The notes under the pieces: generated by a model
Seen by the model: only the letters and a program-made list of their open reading frames with translations
Told to the model about the DNA's origin: nothing
Databases searched by the model: none
Source of the DNA: Pampus argenteus
Taxonomy: Eukaryota; Chordata; Actinopteri; Scombriformes; Stromateidae
Length of the DNA stretch: 64,000 nt
NCBI GenBank assembly: GCA_036937835.1
Contig: CM072870.1
Span: forward strand, 22,715,001-22,779,000
Direction: 5' to 3'
Shown here: piece after piece, positions 14,001-35,529 of the stretch
Layout: each line of letters opens with the position of its first letter
How positions within the stretch are numbered: position 1 is the first letter of the stretch
Program-made: the position numbers and the translations under genes

Positions 14001-17000
14001 TAGATTTAAATGAATGCACCCCAGCGTCCCGTTAATAAAATGACTGACTGCTCATCTTATTGTCAGAGATCAATAAAAAGCAAGATAAGGCGCGTTTAAT
14101 TATCATAAATTCTTGAACTACAACCTTTATTTACATCACCTGCACAGGGGACTTTATTTAAAACAGGTTTATTATATCAGGTCTAGTATTTGTGTTATGT
14201 ACCTATATAATAATTATAGCAAATTTATGAAGAACAGGTAAGATTCACCCGAGTCATGTGTTCATTCATGCTTGCTGGAAATATGGGTTTTGTATCTGGA
14301 TAGATGCCCTCTTTACTCTACATGCTATAACCCAAAGGCTGGTTTAATCCAACAGCACTAAACGGATTTCTGCCCATAATGCACCGTGTGACATGAGCGG
14401 CGAGATAAAGGCAGTCATGGATGAGGGCAGTCGTTTCATTCAGAAAGGTAAAAAGAGGCCAAGTTGTTGCTCGGCCTTGATACATAATGGGATGCCTGAG
14501 GCAGCACCTCTCTCTGTCGCACAAAAGAAATCTTCATCTCTGAAAGGAGGAGATGATATTGAGGTTTCATGGTGTCACTGAGAGGTAATAGTAAAGGAGG
14601 GTCAGTGATGTAAGCTGGCCTCTCATTTCCAAAACCTATTACCCCCTTCAAGAGCTGTTGACTTGACCCCGTCTGCAAGACTGCCGGGGAAACAAATGAT
14701 TGACATTTTACTCGTCGTCGTTAAGCGTGGATCATATCCACAACTGAAAGGCGAACTGGTCAACACATGCATTTTGTTCATTATGTTTTCCTTTTTTCTT
14801 CCTGCAGCTGGGTGGTTTGACCCTGCTGGCCATGGGGATCTGGGTGAGTGTGGACGGGGGCTCCTTCCTGAGACTCTTGGGGCCATTTTCCCAGCAGGGT
14901 ATGCAGTTCGTCAACGTGGGCTTTTTCTGCATCACCATCGGGGCCGTGCTGGTGCTGCTGGGGCTCCTGGGCTGCTGTGGAGCCCACAAGGAGAGCAAGT
15001 GTCTGCTGCTCGTGGTAGGTGTATGATGTAAAACATCACAAATGATCATGTCTGGGTTCACGAGGGCTTTTTACACTCAGCTGGTCCACATCCAGTATCT
15101 CACCCGTCCTTACATTTACACCAGTTAATATCCACATCCGCTCCTCCCTACTCATCTCCACCAGCAACAGTGTATATTATTACGCTCATTAAAGACGGTG
15201 CTAACTACCTCTTAGTCCACTGCAGTGAGTCTAATGAGGAGCGCAGGCAGCACGTTTTCCCCCCGTAGAGCCACATGTCCCATCGGGCTGAATGATGGAC
15301 GGAGCAGACGGCTGTAATGGACTGAATAAAAGGAACGGATGAGCTGAACGCTTCGGCCCGTTCGAGGCTCAGCATCTTGTTATTGTTTCTCTGCGTATTC
15401 ATCCGAACTTTATTGACAGCCCAATGATTGTTGCACAGAACAACAACAGAACAATAGCTGTTTAAGACACAGAGACGTGTTTGTGAATATAAACCTCAGA
15501 ATCAACACAAAACTTTATGTTCATATAATTTGGTTTGTTTTCTTTTGATTTTGTTTCTAGTTGTATGATTAAAGGACAGTTCCCATGTTTATTGCAACCT
15601 TATTTTCATAGTTCTGGCCAGTGATTCAATCAGTATTAATAATTTAGGAAAAAGAAGTCAATAGTAAATATAGGTGAATCGTATAATTAATATCCAAATT
15701 GACTGTAGTTGTTTGCACAGTGAACAATGATTAGCATCACAATGATGGTTTGTTTAACCTTCTATGGAAGTAAACTGTTCATAAATAAATGCACATCCAT
15801 ACGTCTCCTCTTCTTCTCTCCCTGCAGTTCTTCTCCATCGTCCTCATCATATTCATCGCTGAAGTGGCAGCTGCAGTCGTGGCTCTGGCCTACTCCTCAT
15901 TTGTAAGTTATCCACTTATTTTTTTTTTTTTAATTCCTCATTAATTTTCTCCCTCTGTTCCTCCACTCCTCCTCTCCACTCCCTTTCCTTTGTGTGTCAG
16001 TTCTTCTCATACCTCCCTGTCTTTCTCTTTCACCCTCTCACCTCCTCGTCCCACTCTCTGGATTTTATCTCCATGTAAATTCTCCATCATAGCCGCGGCC
16101 ATCATTGAATTACTGGCTTTATGTCCGCCTCACTACATTCGGCTACTTAATGACTCCAGGATAGCCCGGGGCCGTGTGTGCTGTCTCTCACTTTGAGCAA
16201 TTTATTACTCTGGAATATTGAAGCTAAAGCATTTTATATGCAAAACAGCCTATTTACATATGTGTCCCCCTCACACACACACACACACACACACACGTGC
16301 TCCATTTCCATTTAGTGCCACATATAATAATTACAAGGATTTCAAATGAGCTATGTAAAAAGGAGGTTAGTGAAGACTGGGATCCTAATAAAGAAAATAG
16401 AAAGTGGAGTTTTTATCCAATCAGGGGATGTATCTGAGTCCCCAGGAGCAGGCGATGTAATCTAACACACATCCATCTGCAGGGAGGCGCTGATGAAAGG
16501 AGGAGAGAGGACTCATTTGTGCTCGCGTTGCTGGTAAACCAACACTGTAAAAAATATCTGAGAGCAGAGAAACAGCTGAAAGGGCTGAAGCAACTTGTTT
16601 ATGTGAACACAAGCGACATGTGTGTGTGTGTGTGTAGCAGTTGTTGTGCGATGAACGAGGTACAAATTGTCACTTTTGACTCCAACCAGCTGTGACAGTG
16701 TGTCGTTTCTCCCACAACCAACAAAATACAAACAAACATTTAATTACATCATTTAACGTAGCTACAATCAAAACGCATGAAAACACACTTTACTAGCATG
16801 TGGCTACACATGATGATGCCAAACACATCACACAGTTAATCTTTATCAACATTAACAACAGTACAACTATATATATATTTAGTTAATTAATAGATCAGTT
16901 GACTGAACATTAATTGGCATTGTGGAAATTGATTGATTCTCTGTAACGTTTTAAGCAAAGCTGATAAAAGATTTTCCATTTTTTCATGATGTAAAACTAA

Positions 17001-17377
17001 ACGAATCATCTGAATATGTTAACGTGGGCTTCAGGGAATAATGATCAGCATTGTTTCTCTATTTTTTGAACAATCAATCAGTTATTAAAGAAAAGAACTG
17101 ACAGACAGACCTATTGATAATAAGAGTGATTGTTGCCTGCAGCCTTCTATGTTGGAAGAATACCAGCATACGTCCTCAGTGTGTCCTGTGTGAAGTTTGA
17201 TAAAAACAAAACAAGAAATGAGTTCAAAATAAACAAAAGTATGATTCATGTGATTTATGAAGATTCAGCTACAGACAGAAATGATGAGATGTCAGTATGC
17301 AGCCCTTTAACATCTCCTTCTCTCTTTCTTGTTTACTCTCTGTTGGCCAAACAGTAAGTGACTGTGTGTTTTTCTCT

Positions 17378-17421
<44 letters not shown>

Positions 17422-17580
17422 TCGGAGGCTTGCTGCTGCTGCTCAGGCAGGTTTTGTTGAAATAAATCTGCCCCATCTCTCATCTGTCATTTACAAAAGC
17501 AAGGTGAGCGATGTAAACGGCATCTGGCGGGAAGCAAATCAACAACAGCAAACATGTCGGTGTATAAGAGACAGACAGAG

Positions 17581-17625
<45 letters not shown>

Positions 17626-19169
17626 TTATCGTCTGAAAGCTCAATGAAATGCAAAAACATAACTCACAGATTTGTCTTCCTTAACAGAGATTGCAGAAAT
17701 AGTTTAGAGTCAATTTAACGCACTGTTTGTTAGCTTTAGCATCATCTGTTCATTACAAACACAAAGGACGTCGTCACTTCCATCACGGATATGACCAGCT
17801 GTCCATCTCCTGCTCTGGATAACACACAGTAAACACAATAGCATCGGAATAATGAATATTGGCAATATACATCTAATATGCATATATATAACGGTCTGTG
17901 TCAGTAAGTAAGAGACAGAGGCGGAGACAATAAATAAATCTACTCTGTTCTACTTATCTGCAGCGTAAATCTGCTTTTTGGCCGCCGGGCCTCCGCAGCT
18001 CATCTCAGCCAAAGAGCCAATAACCTTCAGGTGGTCGAAATAACTGAGATTTAATAAGCAATTCCAGCCGGCGTTATGAGAAGCCGTCAGTGGTTGTGGT
18101 TGTTCTTTCACCTCCAACTGAGTCACAAGTGACCAGGATGGAGATTTATTACCGGGGCTGATGTGGACTTCACGGTGGATTAATAGGATGGATGTGATGT
18201 GGCGTTCAATGAATCACGAGGTTGTCTGTGTCTCTTTATCCAATACAGATTACACCTTTAATTTCTCATCAGAACCAGGAAAGATTAGTTTTATATATAT
18301 ATATAGTAATGTAAACATATTACTTCTGCTTCGTCAGTAATCAATATCTTTGGATTAATAAAGGAAAAATATAGTTTCCTTCAGCTCAACAGGGATTTTA
18401 GAGTCTTTCAGCTCCTTGTTTTGGTTTTATTGAAATTCTGATATTCTGACATTTCCATTCATGTTTTATTTTATTTTTATTTTTTTAACGGCTACAGTGA
18501 AATCGTCTGTAATGTTACAGGAACAGTTACCATCAACATAACAAAGCGACTCTGAGCTCAACATAACGAGCTTTTCCTTTTAAGAACAATAATCAATTAG
18601 CAGCCGGTGACTCACTACAAAAGATATCGATAATTATTTTAAAAACAGTCATACGACGGAGAGCAACATGAGATCGATAACACGCTGAAGATTTTTATCA
18701 TGTGTGTAGACTGTGTTCACTCCTCTATTGATAGATGTGTTATCGCCTCCTGCCTCATCGTGTGTTAGGTTAGGTGTGTTTGGCTTTGTCCTGCCTGTAC
18801 ACTGTGTGTGTGTGTGTGTGTGCTTGCAAGCATTCATATCAGTGTGTAAGCATGTGTGTGTGTGTGTTTACCGGGATGTGGCGAGGCGCGAGGCCGAGTG
18901 ACAGTGATGAATTAGCCGGCTGGTAATAACCCTCTCTGATCTCAGACGCTCTCCCTGCTTCTTGGGGGGCACTTTTAATTGTGGCATGTATCCCATGATC
19001 CCCTCGGGCATCTCCTCCGCCTGCCCTCTTTCACTATGCACACACTCATACACACCCACACACACACACACACACACACACCCAGACACACACACACACA
19101 GGAAAAAAGCTCTTATAGACACAAAAAAATGGTTTCATGCAGCCACGTGCACATACAGTAAACATGCAT

Positions 19170-19201
<32 letters not shown>

Positions 19202-20369
19202 TCCTTCTCCATCAGATGGGTCTTTGTGTGTGACTGTACGTGATGGGATTATTAATCAAAATGGGAAAAATAAACAGACAGAGCGGAGATGGAGGGAGGG
19301 AAGACGAGCCTGTGTGTTTGTAAAGAAATTCCTCCACTTTTTGGATCAACACGAATATCAAGACAAAATGTGTCCAGACCAAAACCATCAGGAGCATCAA
19401 TATATATGTAAATGTCCCGTTTAGAGCCATAAAAAGGAGGAGAAGAGGGAGAATAATGGCTCGGGCCAATTTTTGATTTATTTTCATTTTTTCTCCAGGT
19501 GTCAGGCCGCCGCTGTTTATTTCCCAGGTGCTTTGTGTGAGAGAAGATTTATTTAATTTCTGATGAATAGGTGACTCCCACAGAATTACTTTTCCTGCCC
19601 GTGAAATCAGATGCAATGTTTTATTTTCAGAAGCTTCCACGCCGTGTTTGTGTGAGACAGCTGGACTTTGACATTAAGAGCTCGGCGGTGCACTGATGGC
19701 TTTTCATACAGGAGCGTATCCGCATGTGAAGGTCGCTCATCTACATAATGGACTCTGAAACAGACAATTCAGAGCTTTGAGGCTGTTATTATATGTGTAT
19801 ATGTGATTGCTTGTTAGCGGACTTTACTTGAGTACTTCCATTTTATGCCACTTCTTTGTCATTAAGGGAAATATTCGGTTAGCTAATATAGTTATTAGTT
19901 ACTTTTAAGATAAATATTTTATACATAAAATGAGCAGCTTATAAAATACATATTATATATTCCAGTAATCTCTATATGATAAATATGAATCCATAAAGCG
20001 TAATAAGTACTTTTACTTAAATAAAAGTACGGCGAAGGTTAAGAATGAAAACATTTTTCTTTAAACTTTAATAATAGTAATATATATTTTGAAAACAGTT
20101 TTGTAAATTGAGTTTTGGAAAGTCGAGACATTTTTGTCCTGACATCATGTGGACATTTTAGAAACTTTAGAAACTCCTAATTCTTCTTTTTTTTAAATGT
20201 TTTTATTATTTTATTTATTTATTTATTATTGATATTGAAAGATAAGTGATCAGTGGACACTAAAACACATCTGACAGCAGAACCGGACAACAACCAAACA
20301 AACAAAACAACAACAACAATAAAAAATAAGATCATTTTAGATTATCTTATACAAGCCTCGAGTCCTCAG

Positions 20370-20457
<88 letters not shown>

Positions 20458-22662
20458 CCTCAGGCTGAGGGGATCCTCAGAGCGTGGGCTACTCCGGCTC
20501 TACAGACCGACTACGGCAGCGATCCTGTGGTCACTAAGATGTGGAACACCACCATGACAGAGGTACCGAATGATTCATCAACACAGTTAGGATACTGATA
20601 ATCAGAGCTGTGGTCGGCTCGTAGACTTTAACCTGCACAAATCTTCAGATAAAGGATCAATGAGTCAGACAGACTAACATTCAACCAAACAACCCGTCTG
20701 TCCTGCTCTGTTTATCACCTGCTGACCTCACATAAAAAACAATGGTTTGCATAATATAGCCCTAAATATGAAATCAGCCTGTAAAAAACAAATGTATTTC
20801 ACTTATGTTAGTTATATTATTGACGCCTTCTGCTGTAGTTGCACACAGAACCTATTTTCCTCAATCATCTGAGGTGCATTCAAGGATCATTGGACAAAAG
20901 ATATTGATTGATAGTTGTCTGCTAAATAAATAAACATTGCATTTTCAAAAACAAAATTTTAAAATTTGTAAAAAATTACATTTCAAACTACTGTTATTAT
21001 AATAATGTTGTGCTGGATAACAAATACAGTTCAGTGTAGTTCACCAGTCTGGAATGCTGCACTTATAAAACAGCAAAAAATAAACTGTGAACGGCTAAAC
21101 TGTTAAAGTTAAAGTTTGTGAATTTAAATCAAACAAAAGTCAATCTGCTACACATTTCTATAAATCTGACTGCTTTTACCTGTTAGTTCATCTCAACTTC
21201 ACAAAGGTCGCAGTCACAGTAATTGAGCTGCAAAGGAAACCTTCATACTCACATCAGGAAGGTATAATAGTACATTTCTGATTCTGTTGAACCAAGCAGA
21301 GTGTTTCAATGAAACATCTCAAAGCAATGTGGTTCCAGTGACCCAAACTGATCTGCTCTGAATATAAACGCACAAAAGACAAATGCACAGAAGTGTTATG
21401 AATATCAGCAGAGAAAGGACTCAAACGCAGAGAGCAGACAGGACTAGACAGGACCAGACTAGACTAGACTGAAGACTGACCTGGACCAAGGATCAAACCA
21501 GACTCAAGCAGGGAGCTGATTGGCTGGAGAACACACAGGAAGCAGGACAGGTGTGAGGAAAGGTGTGGAGGGAAAATGGCTCAAGAAAAGGACAAATACA
21601 AACACAAAAGAGCTTAAATCCTGAGCATCACCAGCTGCGTTATTATTCATAAAACTCTCCTGCTGTATGATGCTGGTTGTTTTCATCCTTCCTCAGCTGA
21701 ACTGCTGCGGTTTCACCAACTACACAGACTTTGTGGGCTCTAAGTTTGAAAAGGAGAATGGAGGCAGCCTGCCGCCCATCTGCTGCTGGACCAACCGTGT
21801 CCCCTGCAGTCCGACCGAAGCAGAGCGCAGCGCCGTCCAGGTGAGACGGACACCGCCTCCCACTTTAGAGCCACAAACATGGCATCACATAGAGGCAGGA
21901 AAGGTAACTTTGTTAGCACGCTATCTAAAAGCAAAGCACAGCTGAGTTTTGCAGGAATTTGGTTATAAATCAAAGCTGATGGCGCTAGATGAAAGGTCAG
22001 AGGTCACCAAAGGTGCAGAAGTTTGCATTTTTCTCAGTTTTCTCTCGTCAACAGTTTTAATAAATAATTGCACATTGCAGTATGATCACATGCAGAATGA
22101 GAAAATGCAGTATATTAATATTAAAACAATAGTGCACTGCATGGATACAGCATAACAAATGTTACTAAAACAAAGGAAGGACGCACAACATCTACACAAC
22201 AAAACAACATTCATCTAAACATAGATGGACACGTTCGCATCATATATGAAGACACTTTCCTCCACAGGGCTGTTTTAAAGACATCCTGGAGACACTCAAA
22301 GAGCACGCCAACATCGTGGGAGGCATCGCTGCAGGAATCGGCGTCTTAGAGGTAAAATAACCAGAAACAGTTCAATGTGTATAAGGAGCCTAAAAAATCC
22401 TCATCAGCCGACTGTGACTTCAGTGTCTTCATACGGGAAACTGCTAACAGCTGATCTTAACCTGCAGTAGCTCAATACATAATTAATATATGACATTTAT
22501 TACATGTTTACAGGGTTTAAATTATCAAATTAAGGGTCAGAGCTTCACATCGAGATGTTTTTTGATTTCATAGGAAGGTTTGTTATTATTTTCTTTCCCC
22601 AGATTGCTGCCATGATAGTGTCCATGTACCTGTACTGTCACCTGGACAACAGAATCAGCTGA
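11094..22662 (+). CDS. tspan1: tetraspanin-1, seven coding exons
   Basis: Coding exons are 11094-11150, 14808-15014, 15828-15902, 20464-20562, 21697-21840, 22268-22351 and 22603-22662. They total 726 bp, giving 241 aa, the length I recall for human TSPAN1. Every intron is phase 0 with GT-AG ends. The product is a four-pass membrane organiser: helices fall at about 13-35, 55-76, 88-112 and 212-234, with a large extracellular loop between helices 3 and 4. The loop carries the tetraspanin Cys-Cys-Gly (149-151) and Cys at 175, 176, 183 and 196, enough for three disulphides, plus N-glycosylation sequons at Asn141 and Asn154. '[12 protein letters not shown]' in helix 3 and '[11 protein letters not shown]' in helix 4 closely match TSPAN1, which separates it from other tetraspanins. 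The start is the only ATG after the acceptor at 11087. In mammals TSPAN1 is an epithelial surface/lysosomal tetraspanin. It faces pomgnt1 tail to tail. Confidence 0.95.
11151..14807 (+). other. tspan1 intron, 3.7 kb
   Basis: Donor GTGAGT at 11151 and acceptor CAG ending at 14807. It contains TG tracts, a hexanucleotide ATAGAT repeat at 12656-12686 and purine-rich blocks near 13560-13920. No nested gene is supported; open frames on both strands are short and of low complexity. Confidence 0.8.
12656..12686. repeat. (ATAGAT)n simple repeat
   Basis: About five tandem hexamers inside the tspan1 intron. Confidence 0.9.
16885..17095 (-). repeat. diverged interspersed repeat ('ATTGATTA' family)
   Basis: Alternating ATTAAT/ATTGATT words, a 'tttttcatgatg' core and an 'caatcaatcagttatta' end resemble, in inverted orientation, the better-preserved copy at 29690-29975. 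Divergence is high. Confidence 0.35.
17382..17419. repeat. (TG)n microsatellite
   Basis: About 19 TG units. A second run of about 20 units lies 165 bp downstream at 17583-17622. Confidence 0.95.
20372..20455. repeat. (GT)42 tract abutting the tspan1 exon 4 acceptor
   Basis: An uninterrupted 84-bp GT run followed only by TTCCTCAG before exon 4 starts at 20464. It takes up the place where branch point and polypyrimidine tract normally sit. Confidence 0.97.
20563..21696 (+). other. tspan1 intron, 1.1 kb
   Basis: Donor GTACCG (weak) at 20563 and acceptor CCTCAG ending at 21696. AT-rich, with a short run of tandem AGACT/AGACC words near 21440-21480. Nothing else recognised. Confidence 0.75.
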
Positions 22663-22819
22663 GACGGCTTCAGAGAAAACACGTTGCCGTGACGTCCGCG
22701 TGTCCTCTTCTGGTTCTAGTTTTTCTTTTCTTTCAGGGAAAACCAAGTTTATGATCATAATCTAGTTACTTCCTGTCTTCTCATGAACATCTATAAAGTG
22801 TAAATATTTCATATTTGTC

Positions 22820-22825
22820 AATAAA
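22820..22825 (+). terminator. tspan1 polyadenylation signal
   Basis: AATAAA lies 158 bp after the tspan1 stop, followed by a GT-rich stretch ('gattgttctctg'). It implies a compact 3' UTR. Confidence 0.75.
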
Positions 22826-24244
22826 ATATTTCAAGATTGTTCTCTGAATTTCTTTTTGATCATGTATGGATCATTTAGCCGTTAAAGAGACACATATTTC
22901 CTCCGGGAGTCGGTGGAGACCAAACCTGAGCTAAAACTGACATAAACCAACAAATAAATAAAAAAACAACATCAATAATAATAATACAATAAATAAATGA
23001 ACACAGAGAACACAATTAAACTCACAGTATCAAAGTACTTCTTCACCTGTTTTTACTTCTTTTTTATTGCTATGAATGTATATTATTATTATTCATATCA
23101 TTTAATAAACACGTATAACAATTATTACAGTAATAATCATGGCGCAGTAATTCATTCATCATCAAAAATGACTTATAACTGCAATAAAAAGCTGTAATAT
23201 CTGTAAATAAAGGCCATAATTTGTAGTTTTCAACACTAAAACGACCGTGAGAGATGCAGAGTCTTCATGTGTCGTGATGAGTAAATATTAACGAGTAAAA
23301 AGGCAGACGACAGAGGCGGGACATGGCAGGTTATCTGCTGCTCTTCTTCCTTTTGTTCCGTCTGACAGACAGCAGAGGAGAGTTATGCTAATAAAGCTCA
23401 TTTGAATATGAAATGTTATAGACGAGGAGAGAAAGAAGAAACACACAGTAGAGGTGAAGTCAGAAGTACAATAAGACAAATACAGTCATACTTATTAAAC
23501 ATGTGCAGGCATGTTGCGTATGTTTTATTCTTCTGTAATCCGTGTCTTTTCCTCCAAAGACTCCAACAACAGTCAGACGGGTGGAATAAAATCCACCTCT
23601 GGTCAGAAATGTTCTCCTCTCTACAGAATGAGGTGTGTTTATCTGTTTTCACCTGCTGAACAAGGTGAGCTCACCTTAAATCACGTGACTGGAGCCGAAT
23701 CGAGTCCAGCAGTTGATCTTTTGAAATTAATATTATTTGCATATTGATAGATTCTGACTTTGAGATGTAATTTTAATGATTTAATTGATATGATTGAACT
23801 TTTTTTTTGTTGGGAATAACATGTTAGACAAAATATTACACAAAGTAAAGTGTTTCATATACATCCTGGAACGTGTTTTAATGCTTGAACAGTACAATAA
23901 AGATAAAACACGTCTTGTGTTTTTATATGAAACATCTGCAGAAAATTTTAAGTTTCAGAGATTTTTTTATTTTTATGGTAAAGTAGAACCAAACCACCCA
24001 AACAGAGAACCAGAGAAACTCAGAAACAAAGAACCAAAGTTCCAGCTTTCATTTGAGAATTTAATGCATCTAACATTAAATATTCTCCCTACACGTGTCG
24101 TATTAACACAAATCATTATCTGTATTATAAATGTTGTTCGCTCCTCCATCCAATTATACACCTGCAAGGTGTTTAGAGGTAAATCTGTCATCATCTCAGT
24201 GCTGCTGAGCTCCATGTTTAACAATAAACCTCCCCACTCTCCAA

Positions 24245-24296
<52 letters not shown>

Positions 24297-25352
24297 ATCA
24301 ATATTCCATCTACATCTCAGCCATCAGCCTCTGAGCTCCGGCTCATCAGGATGCTCAATAGGTCAAAAATGACATTTAAAAGGCGACACACACACACACA
24401 CACACAGATACGAACCAGTGACTTCTGACTGACAGACACAAATGAGCAGGTTTGGAGCTGGAGCTGCTGTTGACACACAAGTATGTGTGTGTGTGGACAC
24501 CAAAACAAATGCCTCATGTATATATGTATATACTCATAACAACACATATAATTAATGTTATATTCAGTCGTGAGAAACCAGAAACCTCAACATCCGTCTT
24601 AAATAGACCTGATGTGTTCATAAACAGAAACCAAAGTGAGAATGACTGTAAATATGCCACAATGTTTTATCCACAGTCAACAATACAATAAAATATATCT
24701 GAAATATATCTGACAGAGAGTATTGCACTAATGGCCACAACAAAAACCTGTAGCGTTGTTAAATAAATGAGACTTTCTGTGTTTCTGAAGACACTGAAAC
24801 TCAGAGGAGAAAAATACTTTTATATTTGATCTATTGATGTTGATGATGAGGGAGAAGCAGCACATTAATAAGTTAAGTTAGTTTCAATTCACTGCAGAAT
24901 TTTACACAGCAGCGAAAACCTAAAAACATCTGATTTTAAAGGATGTAAAAGATCCAAAAAGTTTTTTTTTCCCTGATTATGTAAAGCCACAACTTCTGAT
25001 TTATTACATCACAGGTTACGAAGGTCAGAGCACAAAAGGCAGGAAAGGCACATTCGTCCTTGGTCAACCGCAGCGGCTGCAGGACTCCGCAGAGCCCGAG
25101 GGTTTGCATACATTTCCCTGCGTGCGTTTCCGCTCACCGTCGCTTTGCCTGAAGCTCTCCTGGGAAATCTGCAGGCAGCACAAGGCCGCACGAGTAGAAA
25201 GATCCAAGCTAAGAATAACAACAGCTCCAAGTTTATTCCATGAATAATATGAACTAATAAGAAATCCATCTATGAATTATTTAAATAACATACAGCCTCA
25301 AAAAGATAAGAAAGGAGCATCACCATGAAACATCTGTAAAAAAAAGAAAATC
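22826..25352. other. spacer between tspan1 and the pomgnt1 3' end
   Basis: No coding exon supported. AT-rich, with a CA tract at 24245-24295, a shorter one at 24388-24407 and a GC-richer patch at 25010-25200 of unknown nature. Confidence 0.6.
24245..24295. repeat. (CA)n microsatellite
   Basis: About 25 CA units in the spacer between the two convergent genes. Confidence 0.95.
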
Positions 25353-25358
25353 TTTATT
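25353..25358 (-). terminator. candidate distal polyA signal of pomgnt1
   Basis: TTTATT here is AATAAA on the minus strand. If used, the pomgnt1 3' UTR would be about 2 kb and would include 25359-27383. Nearer signals cannot be excluded. Confidence 0.35.
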
Positions 25359-25774
25359 CATTTTCCATGATAAACACACACATCAAACTGCATCTGAAAC
25401 TCAGTGTTCACACATACAACAACATACCGTCCAGTATTTTATTCATCGCAGCATTGAGAACAATCGACTGTATTGCTGAAGAGTTGATGAATTACTTTTA
25501 ATTCCAAACACTGCAAAACAAAAGAAGTGAGCAGACTCGACTTCTCTGAACCAAAGTGACATTAAATCAGTCACGACGCTGGCTGTAATACTGCTGAATA
25601 AGTACTTCTGTCTGAACATAAATATGTCAGAACTGAACACACAAATACACAAATCCAAAAAATAAAAAACGACCGATAGAGCTGCGTTCACGCTCATTCA
25701 CGGAGTCGGTACAGTGTTAAATCAGGACGACGCTCCTCTCTGAGGCGAAACCGCTGAAACTGGAACCTTTTGTT

Positions 25775-26045
25775 TTATTTCAGTAACACTTTCTGGCATT
25801 TTATAAACAGTTTATAAACCATTAATAAACATTTCTAACAGTATAATGTAGTCGTACAATCGTTATATAGCATAAATAGTTAACTAACGCTTTATAACAA
25901 AGGAAATGTTAACATGTATCATCATCGTCTATAATATATCCATTAATTAAAAATGTTATTGTTTACAACTACATTATAATATTTGAGAAAGCATTTATCA
26001 AGTGTTTATATGCTGCTGGTTAATGCTAAATATTGATCCAGTTTA
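25775..26045. repeat. 'TTATAAA' type interspersed repeat fragment
   Basis: The stretch starting 'agtaacactttctggcattt', with repeated TTATAAACAGTTTATAAA-like words and later 'cgctttataac', resembles a short AT-rich repeat common in fish genomes, probably a MITE-like element. The family name is not recalled. Confidence 0.4.
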
Positions 26046-26310
26046 CAGAATGATTTTAGTGTTAGCTTGATGTGGATGGAAACACGCTGCATGTAGATCC
26101 ACATGTTGTAATTACAGACATAACATCTCTTCAGAGACACGATAATTAACCGTTATCTCGAGATAACGTTTAAAAATCAACGTGAGAACTACAAAAACAT
26201 AATTTTATAATGATGACTAAGAACAAATAACAACAATAACGGCTTCTTCTGGAGGACAGTGTGAGTGAATGAAGCCAATAGCAGCTGTTTAAACATCTGT
26301 CTGTAACTTG

Positions 26311-26315
<5 letters not shown>

Positions 26316-26349
<34 letters not shown>
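26316..26349. repeat. (TA)n microsatellite
   Basis: About 17 TA units in the putative pomgnt1 3' UTR or flank. Confidence 0.95.
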
Positions 26350-26351
<2 letters not shown>

Positions 26352-27336
26352 CCTGTAGTCACTCTTCTGTTCGTGTACTGAGAAAACGAGCAAATTAAAA
26401 ATTAAATTGCACATGCAAAACAAGAGAAATAACATGTTCATGTAGTAAGAAGACGTCCTGAACGCTCGAGAACCTGTAAGACTTCGGTTCTAGGTTCCGT
26501 CTTTCTGTCGACAACATGTTGGATAAATGATAAATTAAATAGACGACATCAGATCGAATGTGATTTGAATATTGATTTTCTTTTACTTTTACATGTGATG
26601 AATAAATGTCTGTACCATTAAATGAACAGAAGCCAGCGCTTCTGTATTTGCTGTGAATATTTTATCATCTCTGTCTCTTTCAGCTGCCCTCATGAAACCT
26701 GATCCCAAGCAGCCAATAACAGTAAAAACCCACCAGGGTTGTTTATCAACTCTCAAACTCAAATATCTAATGCTGAAAAATATGCGGACCCTTTAAATTC
26801 TTTTCAATAAAAAATATATATCGGCATGTATATACATTATTTTATTATCTGTAAACGTTTGGCTTTTAAAAAAATGCATTGATTCTGATAAAAGTGGATT
26901 TAAAAAAAAAGAAAAAAAAGGAAACAAATCACTAAACTCCTTTTTGATTGATAAGATGTAAAATAAATAGAGATAAGTTAGAACGTATGTACATGATGGA
27001 AAATGCACTCAGTAGTTAAAAAAAACTAAGATTAACGGACTAAAACGTGTGTTTGTGTCACTCGTACCGTCAGTTTGAATCGAGGGGAAGAAAACAGACC
27101 GTGAATCGTCACGGAAACAGAAAAGAGACAGTCGTCAGTCGTCGCACGGCAACATTACAAACCCTTTTGGTTGTTTAACGGTCAACGTTTAACCAAAGTT
27201 GTTTTTTTAGCATCATTGTTGCTCCTCAAACAGTCGTTTTCACACACAAGTTTGTGGAAAAGTCAGTCTTATGTGTCCCAGGCTGGTTTACTAGTGGTTG
27301 GAGGAGGAGAAGTGTTAAGGCCTGGGCTGGCTGAAG

Positions 27337-27338
<2 letters not shown>

Positions 27339-27367
<29 letters not shown>
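27339..27367. repeat. (TG)n microsatellite just beyond the pomgnt1 stop codon
   Basis: TG run in the predicted 3' UTR, 17 bp past the stop codon. Confidence 0.9.
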
Positions 27368-27383
27368 CTGTGTGACATCAGAT

Positions 27384-35529
<8,146 letters not shown>

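Larger units (their letters stand above)
15903..20463 (+). other. tspan1 intron, 4.6 kb
   Basis: The largest tspan1 coding intron, with donor GTAAGT at 15903. It contains many TG/CA tracts (16274-16296, 17382-17419, 17583-17622, 18803-18823, 19059-19100, 19176-19201) and a diverged repeat at about 16885-17095. Conserved-looking AT-rich blocks sit near 16080-16260, 17940-18200 and 19480-19720. No exon other than those listed is supported. It ends in a long TG tract at the acceptor. Confidence 0.75.

Noticed and set aside
20253..20598. Cys-Val repeat frames
   Set aside because: They are translations of the GT microsatellite running into tspan1 exon 4 in wrong or unspliced context.
23794..24297. 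167-codon plus-strand frame
   Set aside because: AT-rich chance frame ending in a CA repeat, with no domain, splice or start context.
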